DNA of 64,000 bases from Limnanthes douglasii subsp. nivea (taxonomy: Eukaryota; Streptophyta; Magnoliopsida; Brassicales; Limnanthaceae): NCBI GenBank assembly GCA_036936605.1, contig JAUPFV010000003.1, forward strand, positions 144,926,997 through 144,990,996, given 5' to 3'. Position 1 is the stretch's first letter. The number at the start of each line of letters is the position of its first letter. Under the pieces are notes generated by a model. It did no database searches. It saw nothing but the letters and a program-made list of their open reading frames with translations, and was not told where the DNA came from. The translations under genes were made by a program, and so were the position numbers. Below, one piece after another: positions 9,678 to 22,200 of this stretch.

Positions 9678-9762
9678 ATAATAATATGCCTATAATTCAT
9701 TTCATTTTTTTTTATAATATATCGTTTTAAAATTATATATAAATATTAAAAAATATTAATTA

Positions 9763-10080
9763 TTGTTGGAATATAGGCCTCGCTATTTAGGATTTATAAG
9801 TCCGAATTAATTGGTAACCTAATCATTATTGGATGATATTAATGTATTTTTATATTTATTGTAAGGTAGGTGGAGATATAAAATTAGATGGATCGTTGAA
9901 CTAATTTAAGGATGAATTTAGTGAGATTGACTTGACTAATTATAGTCATAACGACGGACTCTATTGATTATAGTCATTACTGATATTGATTGTATTTATT
10001 ATAGTCATATTTAGGTGTAGCTATAATCTGTGTATATATAAGTAGTATTAATATTAAAATATATACATCGCTTTTTTGAC
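9763..10080 (+). repeat. Copia-type LTR (probable)
   Basis: Begins TGTTGGAATATAGGCC and includes a TATA region (GTATATATAAGTAG) near 10,032. It is followed at 10,083 by TGGTATAAGAGCAAGG, close to the TGGTATCAGAGC primer site that copia elements form with initiator tRNA-Met. The exact LTR end is uncertain and no 3' partner was found. Confidence 0.5.
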
Positions 10081-10183
10081 GTGGTATAAGAGCAAGGTTG
10101 CTAATTCTCTTAATTATTACAAGCAACATTGACGTGGTATAAGAGAAAGGTTGCTAATTCTCCTAATTATTACAATCAACATT
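10078..10183 (+). repeat. 53-bp tandem duplication of the copia PBS region
   Basis: GACGTGGTATAAGAG...CAACATT occurs at 10,078 and again at 10,131 with three or four differences, so the primer-binding region is present twice. Confidence 0.8.
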
Positions 10184-10213
10184 CTTTAAAAAAATCACAA
10201 CACAACAAATCAC

Positions 10214-10560
10214 CATGGTTGATATTTTTACCAATCAATATCCAAATCACCAAGTAAAGGGTTATACACCGGAGACCAAAACTATCGATCCATCATATCC
10301 ATTTAACATCCAGACCAACCAGGCCAGGCCTTGGTTCCCATAAAATTAAACGACATCAATTGTCAATCATAGAGCAAGGTAGTTATTCATGCTCTTACTT
10401 TAAAAAAGAAGATCAGTTTTATCGACGGTAGCGCCAAAGAACCATCACATGAGAATAAACCTCTTCTATTTGAGCAAGGGAAACAATTCAATAGCATGAT
10501 AATTTCTTGGCTCACTCATGTTGTTGAATCATACATTGCTTATTAGTTAACACTTTAGTA
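10214..10560 (+). pseudogene. Copia gag fragment
   Basis: From ATG at 10,214 the translation reads MVDIFTNQYPNHQVKGYTPE and, after stops and a frame change, KKKISFIDGSAKEPSHENKP and FNSMIISWLTHVVESYIAY. This is the order of plant copia gag (SxALxAKNKxGFIDG, then WxRCNxMVxSWLxNSV). The rest of the element is missing or unrecognisable beyond about 10,560. Confidence 0.6.
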
Positions 10561-12440
10561 TTGAGCTTTAATCACCTAATAATGGTTATGGTCCATTGCA
10601 ACAACTAAAACATTAGAGTATATTTCGTAGGAAAACTTATAGGTTAAATACATGAAGATAAGATAGGTTTGTGCATATTAGACAAAGAATGGTTAATTCA
10701 TGATATATAGATAATTTAATGAATTATATTCACTAACTATGAATAGGTCCAAATAAATTTTAATTCGATTTATCAGGAATACAAGACATAATATGTCATG
10801 TTTATTTTCGATTCTCTCTTATCTCTTCACTTAATGTCTACACCTTTTGTCCATCGACTTCATCAAGATCTTTATTTTGTATCCTTTAGGAACAGATTGG
10901 TGGGAAACTAGTCCAGTTGTGGGAAAACCATTTCTTGGTGGTCTCAATCAATCGGCTAATCGTTTTCGCGGTAACTCATAATCCCAAGACTTGAAAATGC
11001 AAAGTGGTAAGTCTAAATATTCATCTTATATATAAGTAATTAAGATTTTAGGATAATCAAAAGTTTAAAACTCTTATGATTCATGATTTAAAATCAAAAG
11101 TAAATATATTATATACACGGTGAGCTACCCATAAGTACCATTTCAATTTCCCCATTACCACCTAGTATAAAAAATTAGAAGGTTACTAATTGGAACCTGA
11201 ACCATAAACCAAACAAAAATACCCATAAACTATAAATAGGATAATTTAAACAAACATAAGTTTTTTTTTCACCGAGACGTACGGCTCACGTCTCATTCTC
11301 TCTTTCTAAACCTCAAAATAAATATTACCTTGAAACTTTAATTAAAAAACAATATCAAGCTCAAAGCTCTCATCTTTAACAGTGATTTCAACCTACTTCG
11401 ACTATTTAAACTAATAAATCATCCGATAAATCAACTCATAAATTAACGTAAAAACAACCTATAAAGTAATAAGCTAAGCTTTCTTCTTCCTCCACAACCT
11501 TTATAGTTTAAGGTTAGTTTCAAACTATTAAAAACAATTAATATAGGTTGTTATTAGGTTTTGAACAAAAATATACATTCGTACTTTGATTTTGTGCTAA
11601 ACTTGGTTTGGGAATATGAAACGTTCATTTTTTTTGGAATTCTATCATTATATATTTGGTGTCCCAGATTGTTATGATGTAGTTACCATGCAGTCTTAAC
11701 GATTTGATTTTTTTTGGATTTCTGGTATTGTACGTTTTCTTTGAGAAAATTTTCCAATCATAGTAGTCTTGGCTACTTCCTCTAGTTTGGCTTTGTATTG
11801 GCTTATTATTCAACTAAAGTGTAATCTTTATTGTCTACAATTTTTACATCTTCATGTATTAATTTTTTTTAGTAGGAGACAATATTTATGCATATGATTT
11901 TCTGGGATGTTGTTGGTGAATCGTTGATGGTTCTTGAGGTCTTGGAGGCTCAAAGGTAGGATTTTATGTTAATTGCAGAATTTCACCATTTGATTCCACC
12001 CTTGGATTATTGTTTCTTTCAGAACTGATATGGGTGGAAGATCTGTAGATGTAGATAGTTGATGATCTCTCTCTAACTGTTGATGACTCAAAGGTTGATT
12101 TCTTGATGTTTGGCCGACGAAAGGGGTTACCATCCAAGTAGGTTCTGAGAAAAGATGATCAACAACTTCTTTTGATTGATGTTATTCGAAGGTATAATCT
12201 ATAATTTGATTGAATATCAAATCAATTTCTTGATGAGCAAGAAGGTGTTTCTCGAGAGATAAGAATCTAAAGAACTAAAATAGAAGTATATAATACTTGA
12301 AAGGTATAAAAATCTAACAACTTAAAATATTAGTGTTTAAATATCTAAATAAAATTAGATATCTATTAGTTAGATATTATAAATCATTTTTTGGAATATT
12401 GAATAAATTTTTTATAATATTAAATATAATCACAAAATAT

Positions 12441-12475
<35 letters not shown>

Positions 12476-13190
12476 AGCATTTACGATATACATATCTTAA
12501 TTATTTAAATTCAAATTAATTGATTTTTACAAATTAGTTTTAAATAAACGTATAAACAATACTCTAAAAATATATATTGTTTAAATATCTAAAAAATTAC
12601 AAATCCAATAGTTACATATCAAATAGTTATATGTAATTACATATCTAATAGTTCTATATAATAAAATTACATAAAATATCAAATATTTTGTTATATATCA
12701 ACTATTTATCAAATATAAAATAAAATTACATATCTAATAATTATATATAATTACATAAAATACTAAATAAATATTACAAATATTTCGTTTACGATGTACA
12801 GATGTTAATTATTGAAATTCAAATGAATTAACGTATACAAATTATTTTTTCATAACGTGTAAAAAATGTAAAAAATACTTAAAGGTGCAGCGTTCAAATA
12901 TCAAAATAAAATTATATATATAATAGTTAGATATTATAGGTAATTTTTTAGAATATTAAGTCAACTATTTATAATATCTTATATAATTACAAAAGATATC
13001 AAATAAATATTACAGATATTTCGTTTATGATATACATATTTTAATTATTGAAAGTCGAATAAAAAAATTTAACAAATTATTTTTTAATAAACACAATAAA
13101 AATTTAATAAACATATTAAAAATTTAATAAACATAAAGTAAAATACGACTATGACGAATGAAATAGTATGGCTATCATAGACACATATAC
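10561..13190. other. AT-rich intergenic DNA
   Basis: No coding region or structural element recognised. A (TA)n microsatellite lies at about 12,445-12,472. Weak traces of copia gag might extend to about 10,750. Confidence 0.5.
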
Positions 13191-13195
13191 AGATA

Positions 13196-13490
13196 ATATG
13201 AAAGGTATAATACTCCCTACTGATAATATGAAATGTATAATACTCCCTCCGTTTTATAATATAAGTCGTTTAAAGTTTTTTCATCGAGATTAAGGAAAGT
13301 AATAATGATTTTGAAAGGAAAAAAAATTGATTGGTGGAGTTAAGAACTTATGTAGAAGGTTAAGTATTTTATTGGTTGAGAGTGAAATGTATGTAATTAT
13401 TGCAGCATTCGAAAATGAGAACGATGTATAATATTAAACAAAAAAACTTCTTTTAAAAAGCCTTATATTATGAAATATATATATTTTAAC
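13196..13490. mobile_element. Mariner/Stowaway-like MITE end with a short tandem duplication
   Basis: TACTCCCTCCGTTTTATAAT at about 13,232-13,251 is the terminal repeat type of plant Stowaway/mariner MITEs. A weak inverted partner (GCCTTATATTATGAAATAT) is near 13,460-13,480, with another at about 13,905-13,930. Directly before it, TGATAATATGAAAKGTATAA is repeated with a 33-bp period. Confidence 0.45.
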
Positions 13491-14166
13491 AAGTCGCGCT
13501 AAGTCATGCAACATTACGCTATGTCACGCCAGAATTTTTAAATATGAGGTCGGATATATAACATGTTCGTCAACCTTCCTAACGATGATAGCTGGTTATA
13601 TTACTTGTTGTCAGAAGAAAGGATGACGCGCTCTATCCCATCCACCCTATCTTTGTCACCGATCTGACAATCAAATTATTTTCTATTGATAAGTCTTTTA
13701 AAAATTTGTACGGCTATTAAAAAATATAATGATTGGTTTTGATTTTATAAAAAATAGTTATAAATTTACTTGTATAACCTTCATTGAAAACAACAATATA
13801 AAAAACCACTACAAAAAAAAGGATAAAAAATAAAATACATAATAAAATTAAATTGAAATTCTAAAACGAAAATTATTTTAAAACAAAAAAAATACTTCTA
13901 AAATGACCAATATTATGAAATGAAAGAAGTACTACTTCTTATATCCACCACGTTAAAGGTTCTTGTACATTTATTAAAAAATCTAATTATTAGCTTTGAA
14001 GGTGTAATTTTTTTTCCATAAATAATTTTTCAATTTAAACCCTATGAAAAATATTTAATAAATAATAAAATAGTCAAAGATATAAATAATAAAAGAATAA
14101 TTAATACAGTCTTAGAAAATAAAAACAATTATTTTGAAACAATCAATTTTCTCGAGAATTATATCT
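13491..14166. other. AT-rich intergenic DNA
   Basis: No gene recognised. It contains a possible alternative right end of the MITE at about 13,905-13,930. Confidence 0.4.
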
Positions 14167-14182
14167 AAATAGGAGACCGAAA

Positions 14183-14406
14183 GCCCCCAAGGGGGTAGCC
14201 GAGTTGGTTGAGTATGGAATTCTTATGACCAAAAGATCATGAGTTCGAGTCCCTCTACATACGATTTCTCGGCTGAGCCTGTCACCTTGTGTGGTTTACC
14301 TTCTGGCGTTGGTTTGCAGGCTATCGCGTCAGACTGAAGGTTTACCCTGTGCGCACTCATTGCACTCTGAGTAGCGGCTGCGGGTTCCCTCCGGAAAAAG
14401 AAAAAA
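14183..14406 (+). mobile_element. tRNA-derived SINE
   Basis: The 5' head has pol III promoter boxes: box A-like GGTAGCCGAGTTGGTTGAG and box B-like GAGTTCGAGTCCC. A GC-rich body follows, ending TTCCCTCCGGAAAAAG and an A-run. It is flanked by a 16-bp target duplication AAATAGGAGACCRAAA at 14,167-14,182 and 14,407-14,422 with one mismatch. This is the classic structure of a plant SINE inserted by LINE machinery. Confidence 0.85.
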
Positions 14407-14662
14407 AAATAGGAGACCAAAAAAGTAATCGAATTTCACATATGCTACTATATTTTAAAACTTCGTTTTACCACATTTTCCTTAAACGTCATGATATTTC
14501 TATTTCGTATAAACATGATATTTCTATTTCGTATAAAAAAAGAACTTTTATGGAGATGAATTATTTTAAATTTCCTATTTTAATCTTAAGAAAAGTTATC
14601 TTTTATTTTCTAATATAAGTAAGAGTAAGATATTCCTCAAGAGTTACGAAGCACGAAGTGAA

Positions 14663-14772
14663 GATCTTTTGTGTTAAAGTATATTGGTTTTCATTTAAAT
14701 CTTTGTATTTTTTTTTGATCTTTTGTGTTAAAGTATATTGGTTTTCATTTAAATCTTTGTATTTTTTTTTAT
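14663..14772 (+). repeat. 54-bp tandem duplication
   Basis: GATCTTTTGTGTTAAAGTAT...TTTGTATTTTTTTTT is present at 14,663 and 14,717. No function evident. Confidence 0.85.
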
Positions 14773-15072
14773 CTTTGTATTTGCGTTCGTAGGGGCGCAC
14801 GAGTTTGTCTTTGGATTTATTCCAAAAAGGCCTCTTACTAGTTGAAGTTGGTTCAGAGTTATATACACCTTTTTTTTATGTTCAATCTTGGCAATGTGGG
14901 ATTGTGGTTCTTCTATGTGATGAAGTTTATTATTCACTATCTTTATCGTTAAAGATGTCTAACGTGACAAGTAACGGCGGTAGGGGTGCCGATTATGGTA
15001 GAATTTTCATGGTATGTAGTGCAATAGAATAAGGTGGGATTTATTGTTAGTTTTTAGGGTTACGGTAGTTAT
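14773..15072. other. Unassigned DNA left of element B
   Basis: An open frame of 75 codons (14,805-15,032, plus) has no recognisable domain, and I do not call it a gene. Element B is inserted at 15,072 with target duplication GTTAT. Confidence 0.4.
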
Positions 15073-15359
15073 TGGTGAGAATAGAGATTGAATTGAGAAG
15101 ATTGAGAATATTGGCTCAGAGATTTTTAGGTAGTGAATGTAATCTTACTCCTCTAATTATTTCATAGGCGTAATCAACCTCCTCGGCCTCTTTAAATAGG
15201 CCTAGTAAGTTAGTTACAAAGTCGGTTACATAAGAGAGATATTTACAGTTCAGTCCCTATTCTTCTTATAAGGCTTAATCTTACTCTATATTAATAGAAC
15301 TTATCATTCAAGTCCTTATTAATTACATTTAAGTCCCTTATGAATATATTTCCTTATCA
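15073..15359 (-). repeat. Element B 3' LTR
   Basis: On the plus strand runs TGGTGAGA...CCTTATCA. Followed at 15,360-15,372 by GTAGCCCCCTTAG, the complement of the polypurine tract. Confidence 0.92.
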
Positions 15360-15372
15360 GTAGCCCCCTTAG
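15360..15372 (-). promoter_or_regulatory. Element B polypurine tract
   Basis: Minus-strand CTAAGGGGGCTAC, immediately before U3 (TGATAAGG). Shared GGGGCTAC core with A, C and D. Confidence 0.75.
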
Positions 15373-15757
15373 TTCTTATAAAGACAATTTTATAAGAACT
15401 ATTCAGTCTTCGAACATTACTCCAAGTGAATAAAACTTCTTTCATCCAGCCCCTTTATTATGACTGAGCCCAATGACTTGCAACTTCACTTCGAATCTAA
15501 GAATAAGTGCAAATAAACTCCCCACTCACTTCGAATCTACCAACTTGAAATACAACCTTACTTTCACTTCGAATCTTCTGACTAGAATTACAACTTTACT
15601 TCTACTTCGAACCTCTTGACCCCTACTTGAAAGACTGATTGGACCCTTCTTGATAGGTCTATGACACAACAAGTTTTCCTCCACGTTTCACATTCCACCC
15701 AATGAGAACAGTTCACTAGTTTTTCCTCTTCCAATTCTCAACGTCATTTTTTCCAAG

Positions 15758-15765
15758 TATAAATA
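15758..15765 (+). promoter_or_regulatory. TATA box for the antisense gene of element B
   Basis: TATAAATA about 170 bp before the start codon at 15,927, in plus orientation, outside the LTR. Equivalent TATA boxes precede the antisense genes of C (31,326) and D (46,177). Confidence 0.6.
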
Positions 15766-15926
15766 CTTAGCTCCACCTTACTGAGAACCTTTTAGAAAAA
15801 TCATCTCTTTCCTAAGCCATCTTCATCTTGTTCTTCATCAACCTTCATCTTCATCTTCTGCTACCTTCCCCAGAAACACCACTTTGTTCAGTCACAAGAA
15901 CAACTTCCCAGATCAACATCTATTGT

Positions 15927-18722
15927 ATGAGAAGATATCCCAAATACAAAATATCTAAACCCAGAAAACCAAGAAAACCAAAGAAATCTCTCTTCCCTGG
16001 TCCTACCAATCAAGTGTTTGGTGCTTACGATTATCTCTGTATTGGAGAAAGGGCTGAAGAATACAGAGCTGCTGGGTTAATCTACAACGGTCCTCACTTC
16101 TCCTCTACCACCTTCAAATACGGTAACTTCGATTCCAACCTTGCTACTTCATTTTCACCTTTAGAATCAAACCCAGAATCTAGCCAACAATCTTCTCCTC
16201 CTCGAAATCAACCCACTTCTCCATAACTAAGACCACATCGAAAATCTAAGGCTGTCAATTCTGACAAACCTCCAACTCCTAAAAAACTACAACCCAAATC
16301 ACCTCTCCTACAATCCGAAGCCGTTAAAGTTAATCTTCACAAAAAATCAACCTTTCTAGCAATGGGTGACAATGCAGAAACCTCCTCTCCTCCCCCACAA
16401 GAAGTGGTTGACGTTACACCAGAGAATAGTCAACCAGTTCTTGTGACTCAAACTGAGACTCAAACTCGAAGTCTTCGCGATGAAGCTACCGATGAAGAAA
16501 ATGACAAAGAAAATGATTCTGAAGCCACTGAATCCGATGCCGAAGGCGAATCCGAGGCAGAAGAGGTAATTCCTCCAAAGAAAATTCGAGGAAAGAAAGC
16601 TCCTATTACCCTCCCCGAAGATGTTGCTGCCTTGGTTCAGGAAAACCTACAACCACTTTGTCCTCGGTACATTCTCGCCCTAAAAATTGTACCTTAACTT
16701 ACTACCTCGAATCAGAAAAAGAAGAACTTAAGAAACTATGGGGATTAACAGACAACATTGTTCTTCGACTACCAGTAGAAGGAGAAACACCTCTGAGTTG
16801 TCAGAAGAACGAACTAGTAGTTTACCCTGAACTTTTCAACTGGGGACTTCGATTTCCCCTCGATCCAATGATTGTAAGGTACTTCGAAATTCTTGGGTTG
16901 TGCCCAACACAAGTCACTCCAAACCAATTGTTCACTTTATTCTCCGCTATTATGGTGTCGAGGCTAGGAAGCATCCCCCTCGAAATAGAGGATTTCATCT
17001 CACTGACCAAAATCTCAAATGGGCCAGTTTTACCATTCTACTACCTCACTTTGGAGGATGATCTGAAGATTATCGATGACCTCCTCGAGGCTGACAAGTT
17101 TTGGAAGCAAAGGTTTGTCTTTTTATCAGGAGCTTGGGAAAATGGTAAAGAAATTTCCGATGACAACCCCTCAAAACTTACTCTCACCTGGAGAGATAGC
17201 AGTAAGTAAATCATTGTTGTATTGTTAATATTTTTTAACTTATTAAGCCTAGTCAAATTAACCAAGTCTACTTATCTAACTGTTTACTCTTTTTCCAGAA
17301 ATTCCGAGGAGATTCAAAGGTTGTCGAAAGACTACAAAGGACATCTTCAAGAGAATGGCTGAATGGGCAGAGAAAGCCTGGGGAAATGGCTTTCACTCAG
17401 CCTTTCAACCAATCAACTTCGTCAACAGCAATCTCTGGCGCATAACCTTGGGAGCTGACTTCCCTGAAGACCCGATGCTCCCCCCAGATCCCATTGAAGC
17501 GGTCCAAAGAATACTCGCACCATATGGGAAAACCTACCTTCCCACCAGGAATCGATCTGACAGTCACCTGCCACTAAAAAAGAAGGGAAAGCTAACCCTC
17601 AAAAAACCCAACACAAGCAAGGCTAACCCTTCCAAAAATTCGAAGCATGCAGGGAAACGAAAAGCGCATGCATCTCAACTTCCTCCAATATCCGAAGAGG
17701 ACGAACCTGTACTGAAAAAGAAAAGGAAAGAAGACAATACTCCAAAGAAGAAAAAGAGCAAGTCCACTACTCCAAAGAAAAAGAACGAAGCTGAAATACT
17801 CGAAGAGGTATTGGCTTCCGAGGTGCATGAGAAAACCTTCATTGAAGAAAATCCTCAAGGGGGATTGGCACTAGGAGATAGCCAAGAAAACGATTATCTT
17901 AACCTCGAAGATTTCAACTCGAGCGGGGATTTCGTAGTCACTGGTGAAGATTCTCAGCCTACCAACACCATTCCATCAACTTCTACCGGGGCTGCCATAA
18001 CTTCAACATCTAATGCAATCATTCCTGTCCATCATCACCCATTAAACTTGCCCAACCCTGACAGATCTGATGAGGTAACTTCAATCCTTCGACCTTTTAC
18101 TAACTTAAGTGCTGCAGCCAAAACATTGTGTGAAGAAGTGAACAATTCACATACACAATTGGAGCTCATTGCACAAGAATTAATCAAGAGCAAAAAGGAA
18201 AAAGAATCTGAAAAAGCTTCAAAGGATAAAGCACTTCAAAATTTCGAGGCTGAGAAAAGAAAACTTCTTAAAGAGCTTAAATAAGAAATCGAAGCTTTGA
18301 AAACTTCTCATCGTCTGGCTCTTGAAAATATGAATACCCAACATTGTACTGCCATTTCTGAGGAAAATAAAAAATCTACCGATGCTGAAAAACTTGTTAA
18401 GGAAACTCAGGTAAGACTGGAAAATTGTCAAACTCAATTGACTACGCTCCAAACAGGATTCGAGCAGGAAAAGAAGGCTGCCGTCAAGAAATCCGAAGCT
18501 GTTGTTGGTTCTGTGATGCTTGATGCTATCAAGAAAGCTCAAACTCAAACATCTATCAATCTTCTTCGAGAAATCCATGCTGCCTATCAAAGGTTGAATT
18601 TAACAGAATTTTGGAAACAAGTTCCAGAGAAAGATCCTCCAAAGGAAGCATTCGAGGTGCCATCAAGCTCCTCAGAAGAAGATGATGCTTCTGAAGGGTC
18701 ATCGAAAGAAGAGGATGACTAA
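15927..18722 (+). pseudogene. Element B antisense gene (Transposase_28-like protein)
   Basis: Runs opposite to gag-pol. The start at 15,927 (MRRYPKYK) aligns with that of element C; an in-frame ATG-like start at 15,828 is less likely. Exon 1 ends at 17,201, the intron is 17,202-17,298 (GTAAGT...TTTTCCAG, phase 1), and exon 2 starts at 17,299. Domains: RAEEYRAAGLI near the N-terminus; an acidic linker; a PF04195-like block with LFNWGLRFPLDPMIVRYFEI and FVFLSGAWENG; a Lys-rich nuclear-localisation-like stretch; a coiled coil; and a tail ending SSSSEEDD...KEEDD. Lesions: TAA at 16,224-16,226, a frame change near 16,655-16,690, TAA at 18,282-18,284. Function of the family is unknown. Confidence 0.75.
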
Positions 18723-18892
18723 ACAGTAGATTATATATGTCGTGTTTGTTTTTTGTGTGTTTTAATTAAACAGTAGATTATATATGTCGTGTTTGTTTTT
18801 TTTGTGTTTTAATTAAGTAGTTTTCTCCTTTTTTGTAAGCTTCAAGTTTTATCCGATGAAACAAGCAACTTTCTTAATATTTCAAATTTCTG

Positions 18893-19060
18893 GTGCACTT
18901 ATAAAACATGGCACCTCGAAAATTAGATGCACTCATAAAACGTGGCACCTCGAAAATTAGATGCACTCATAAGACGTGGCACCTCGAAAATTAGATGCAC
19001 TCATAAGACGTGGCACCTCGAAAATTAGATGCACTCATAAGACGTGGCACCTCGAAATAG
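18893..19060 (+). repeat. 34-bp tandem repeat in element B
   Basis: About five units of ATGCACTCATAAGACGTGGC plus ACCTCGAAAATTAG, with unit starts at 18,927, 18,961, 18,995 and 19,029. It lies between the antisense gene and integrase, i.e. in the element's 3' untranslated region. Confidence 0.9.
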
Positions 19061-19290
19061 GTTGTTTCTTCAAAGCTATTGCTTTGGAAAATTACTCTTG
19101 GTCAACTTTCAAAGATGATCAGTCTTTGCCAAGTTACCAAAATAACAAATCATTCATCATATTAAACAACCAATGGCCAAAAGAAATTTTATTATGAAAT
19201 TCAATTTTAACCAGACACCTCATTAAAACCTTTCTGGGCCAACAGATAAGGAAAGAGTATGTCTGTCTTGTAAAAATTCGAAGTTCAATT

Positions 19291-22200
19291 TTACTCAGAA
19301 TACAATTTCAAATGTTCTATATTCCAAGGGTGTTTGAGCATCCTCCCCTCACGATCAGACAACCTATATGACCCTGGCTTGACCTTCATTTTGACTTCAT
19401 AAGGACCCTCCCAATTCGGAGCCAATTTTCCGAGGTGCTTGTCCTTAGTATGAAGAAATACTTTTCGCAATACTTTATCGCCAACCTTGAACTCCCTCTT
19501 CTTAACTTTAGCATCGTACCTGCTTCTCATTAAGGTTTGATAATGAACCACATTCAAATGTGCTTTGACCCTCTTTTCCTCTAACAAATCAAGCTCAACC
19601 CTTCTAGCTTCATCATTATCTACTTCGGAATATCGCAATAACCTGTAGGAAGGCAATGTAGATTCAGCAGGGCACACAGCATCCATTCCATACACTAAAG
19701 AAAAAGGAGTCTCTTTTGTGGCCTCTATAGGGGTTGTTCGATATGCCCACAACACTTCTTGAAGATAATTTGGCCATTTCCCTGCTGCTCCTACCAAATT
19801 TTTCTTTAAACCCTCCAAAATAGATCTATTTATAACTTCCACTTGCCCATTTGCTTGTGGGTGGAAAGGAGTAGAAAAGCATTGCTGTATTCCTTTCGAG
19901 GAGCAAAAAGAGTCCATTTCCTTGTTATTAAATTAGGGACCATTGTCTGTTGTTATTTTTCGAGGAACTCCAAAACGGTAGCAGATGTTACTTAGAATAA
20001 ACTTGATCACATCCTTAGCTTCTGTTCCAGCTAAGGGCTCTGCTTCTGCCCACTTCAAAAAATAATCCACGACAACAATAATCATCTGTCTTCCACCTGA
20101 AGCCATAGGCAACGGTCCTACCAAATGAATACCCCATCTATCAAAAGGAACCGCCTCAGAGATTATCATTAGAGGTGTCGCTGGTTTATGTATCAGATGT
20201 GCATACCTTTGACAAGTATCACAACCTCGAACTAACAACTTGGCATCCTGTAATATAGTAGGCCAGTAATATCCTGCCAACAATACCCTACGCGTTAAAG
20301 CTTTGAATCCACAATGAGCTGATCCATCTCCATCATGTAATTCAAATAAAATGTTTTGAGACTCTTGCTTACTCAAACATCGTAACAAAGGTCTTGACGC
20401 AGATCTCTTATACAATATCCCATCCAATACCACATAACCAAGAGCTTTATACCTTATTTTCTTGAGCAAGTGTTTATCAAGAGGTAGTATTCCCTTCGTA
20501 AGAAAATTTAACAAGTCAATTCTCCAATCACCCCGAATGCGCATCGAATCATTTACTACCTCCTCAACAAATTCACATTGCTCAGAGCTTGATATAATCG
20601 AAGGCAGTGGTTGTGTCAAGATCCATGGATATTCTTCAGAGTAAGCCATTGTTGCTAAAGAATCAGCCGTTGTGTTATTTCCTCGTCGAATATGCTCCAC
20701 CTCGACATTTTAAAATTGTGTCATCATACCTCGAAGTTCTTGCAAGTACAAAACTAAACGATCTTTTTTAGCTTCCGATACTCCTTTAACATGGTTAACT
20801 ACTAACTGCGAATCTGTTTCTAAGCGCACGAATATTGCTCCACAAATTTTCGCTAACCGCAATCCTGCTAGCACTGCTTCATATTCAGCTTCATTATTCG
20901 AAACATGAAATCCAAATCTTATAGCTTGAAACATATACTCCCCTGTTGGTGCCACCAATTCTACCCCCGCACTTGAACCTTTATTACTAGATCCTCCGTC
21001 AGTTCGCACCATCCACATCGGATTCGAGTGTATCTTTTCATATTTTTTCTCTTCGGATCTACTCGAATGAAACTCAACAAAGAAATCTGCTAAGGCTTGA
21101 GCTTTGACAGCTGTTCGAGGAGAGAATAACACATCGATATCTCCTAATTCTACAGACCACTTAATCATCCTTCCTGAGATATCTGGCTTTTGTAATACAT
21201 TTTTCAATAGATAGGAAGTTCGAACCACAATCGTATGTGCCTGGAAGTAAGGACGCATTTTTCTCGCTTCCACTACTATACACAGCGCCAATTTTTCAAG
21301 CTTTAAATAACGTTTTTCAACATCAACCAAACTTTTACTAACATAGTAGACAGGCTTCGAAACTCTCGTATCTTCACTAATCAGAACTGCACTCACTGCA
21401 TAATCCGATACTGCTATATACAAAAATAATTGCTCACCCTCTCGAGGCTTTGATAATATTTCAGGAGAGGACAAAAGATTTTTGATCTTAATAAAAGCTT
21501 CTTCACAATCCGAAGTCCACTCAAAATTATTTGGTCGACGCAGCACCTGGAAAAAAGGCAAGCACTTATCTGAAAAACGAGAAATGAATCTGTTCAGAGC
21601 TGCTAACCTGCCTGTTAACATTTGCACTTCTTTGATATTCCGAGGTGAAGACATTGATATCAGAGCCTTCAACTGTTCTGGATCCACTTCAATTCCTCTT
21701 TCACTAATCACATACCCCAGAAACTTACCAGATCGGACTCCAAATGTACATTTTTCTGGGTTCAACTTCAACTGTATGGCTCTAAGATTCAAAAACGTCT
21801 CTTCTAAATCATCAATGTGTTCATCATCACTTTTGCTCTTAGCAAGCATATCATCGATGTACACTTCGACATTCCTCCCTATTTGTGAAGCAAACGCCTT
21901 ATTCATTAACCTTTGATATGTAGACCCAGGATTTTTCAATCCAAACGACATCACTCTATAACAATGTAAACCTCGATCAGTAATAAAAGTTGTGCTTTCT
22001 TCATCCTCTGGATTCATTCGAATTTGATTATATCCTGAAAATGCATCCATAAATGTTAGAATTTTATTTCCAGAAGTAGAATCCACTAATTGGTCAATTC
22101 GAGGTACTGGAAAAGGATCCTTTGGGCAGGCTCTGTTTAAATCTGTGAAGTCTACACACATTCTCCATTTTCCGCTCTTCTTTTTCACCACCACAGGATT

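Noticed and set aside
953..11290. 13-base string ACCGAGACGTACG found near 956 and 11,271
   Set aside because: A 13-base match is expected many times by chance in a 64-kb window; no longer similarity around it.
13808..13830. CACTACAAAAAAAA as a possible CACTA transposon end
   Set aside because: No matching inverted end, target duplication or transposase nearby.
14805..15032. 75-codon ORF left of element B
   Set aside because: No recognisable domain, no conserved context, length expected by chance in this DNA.
16224..16226. TAA in the antisense gene of B as a second programmed stop
   Set aside because: Not present at the corresponding place in C or D, which have stops elsewhere; more likely decay.
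18893..19060. CRISPR-like array
   Set aside because: Units are contiguous with no variable spacers, and this is a plant retrotransposon.
21482..21916. 144-codon plus-strand ORF opposite RT of element B
   Set aside because: Shadow of the RT coding frame on the other strand; no domain. Similar shadows occur opposite gag and pol of C and D.
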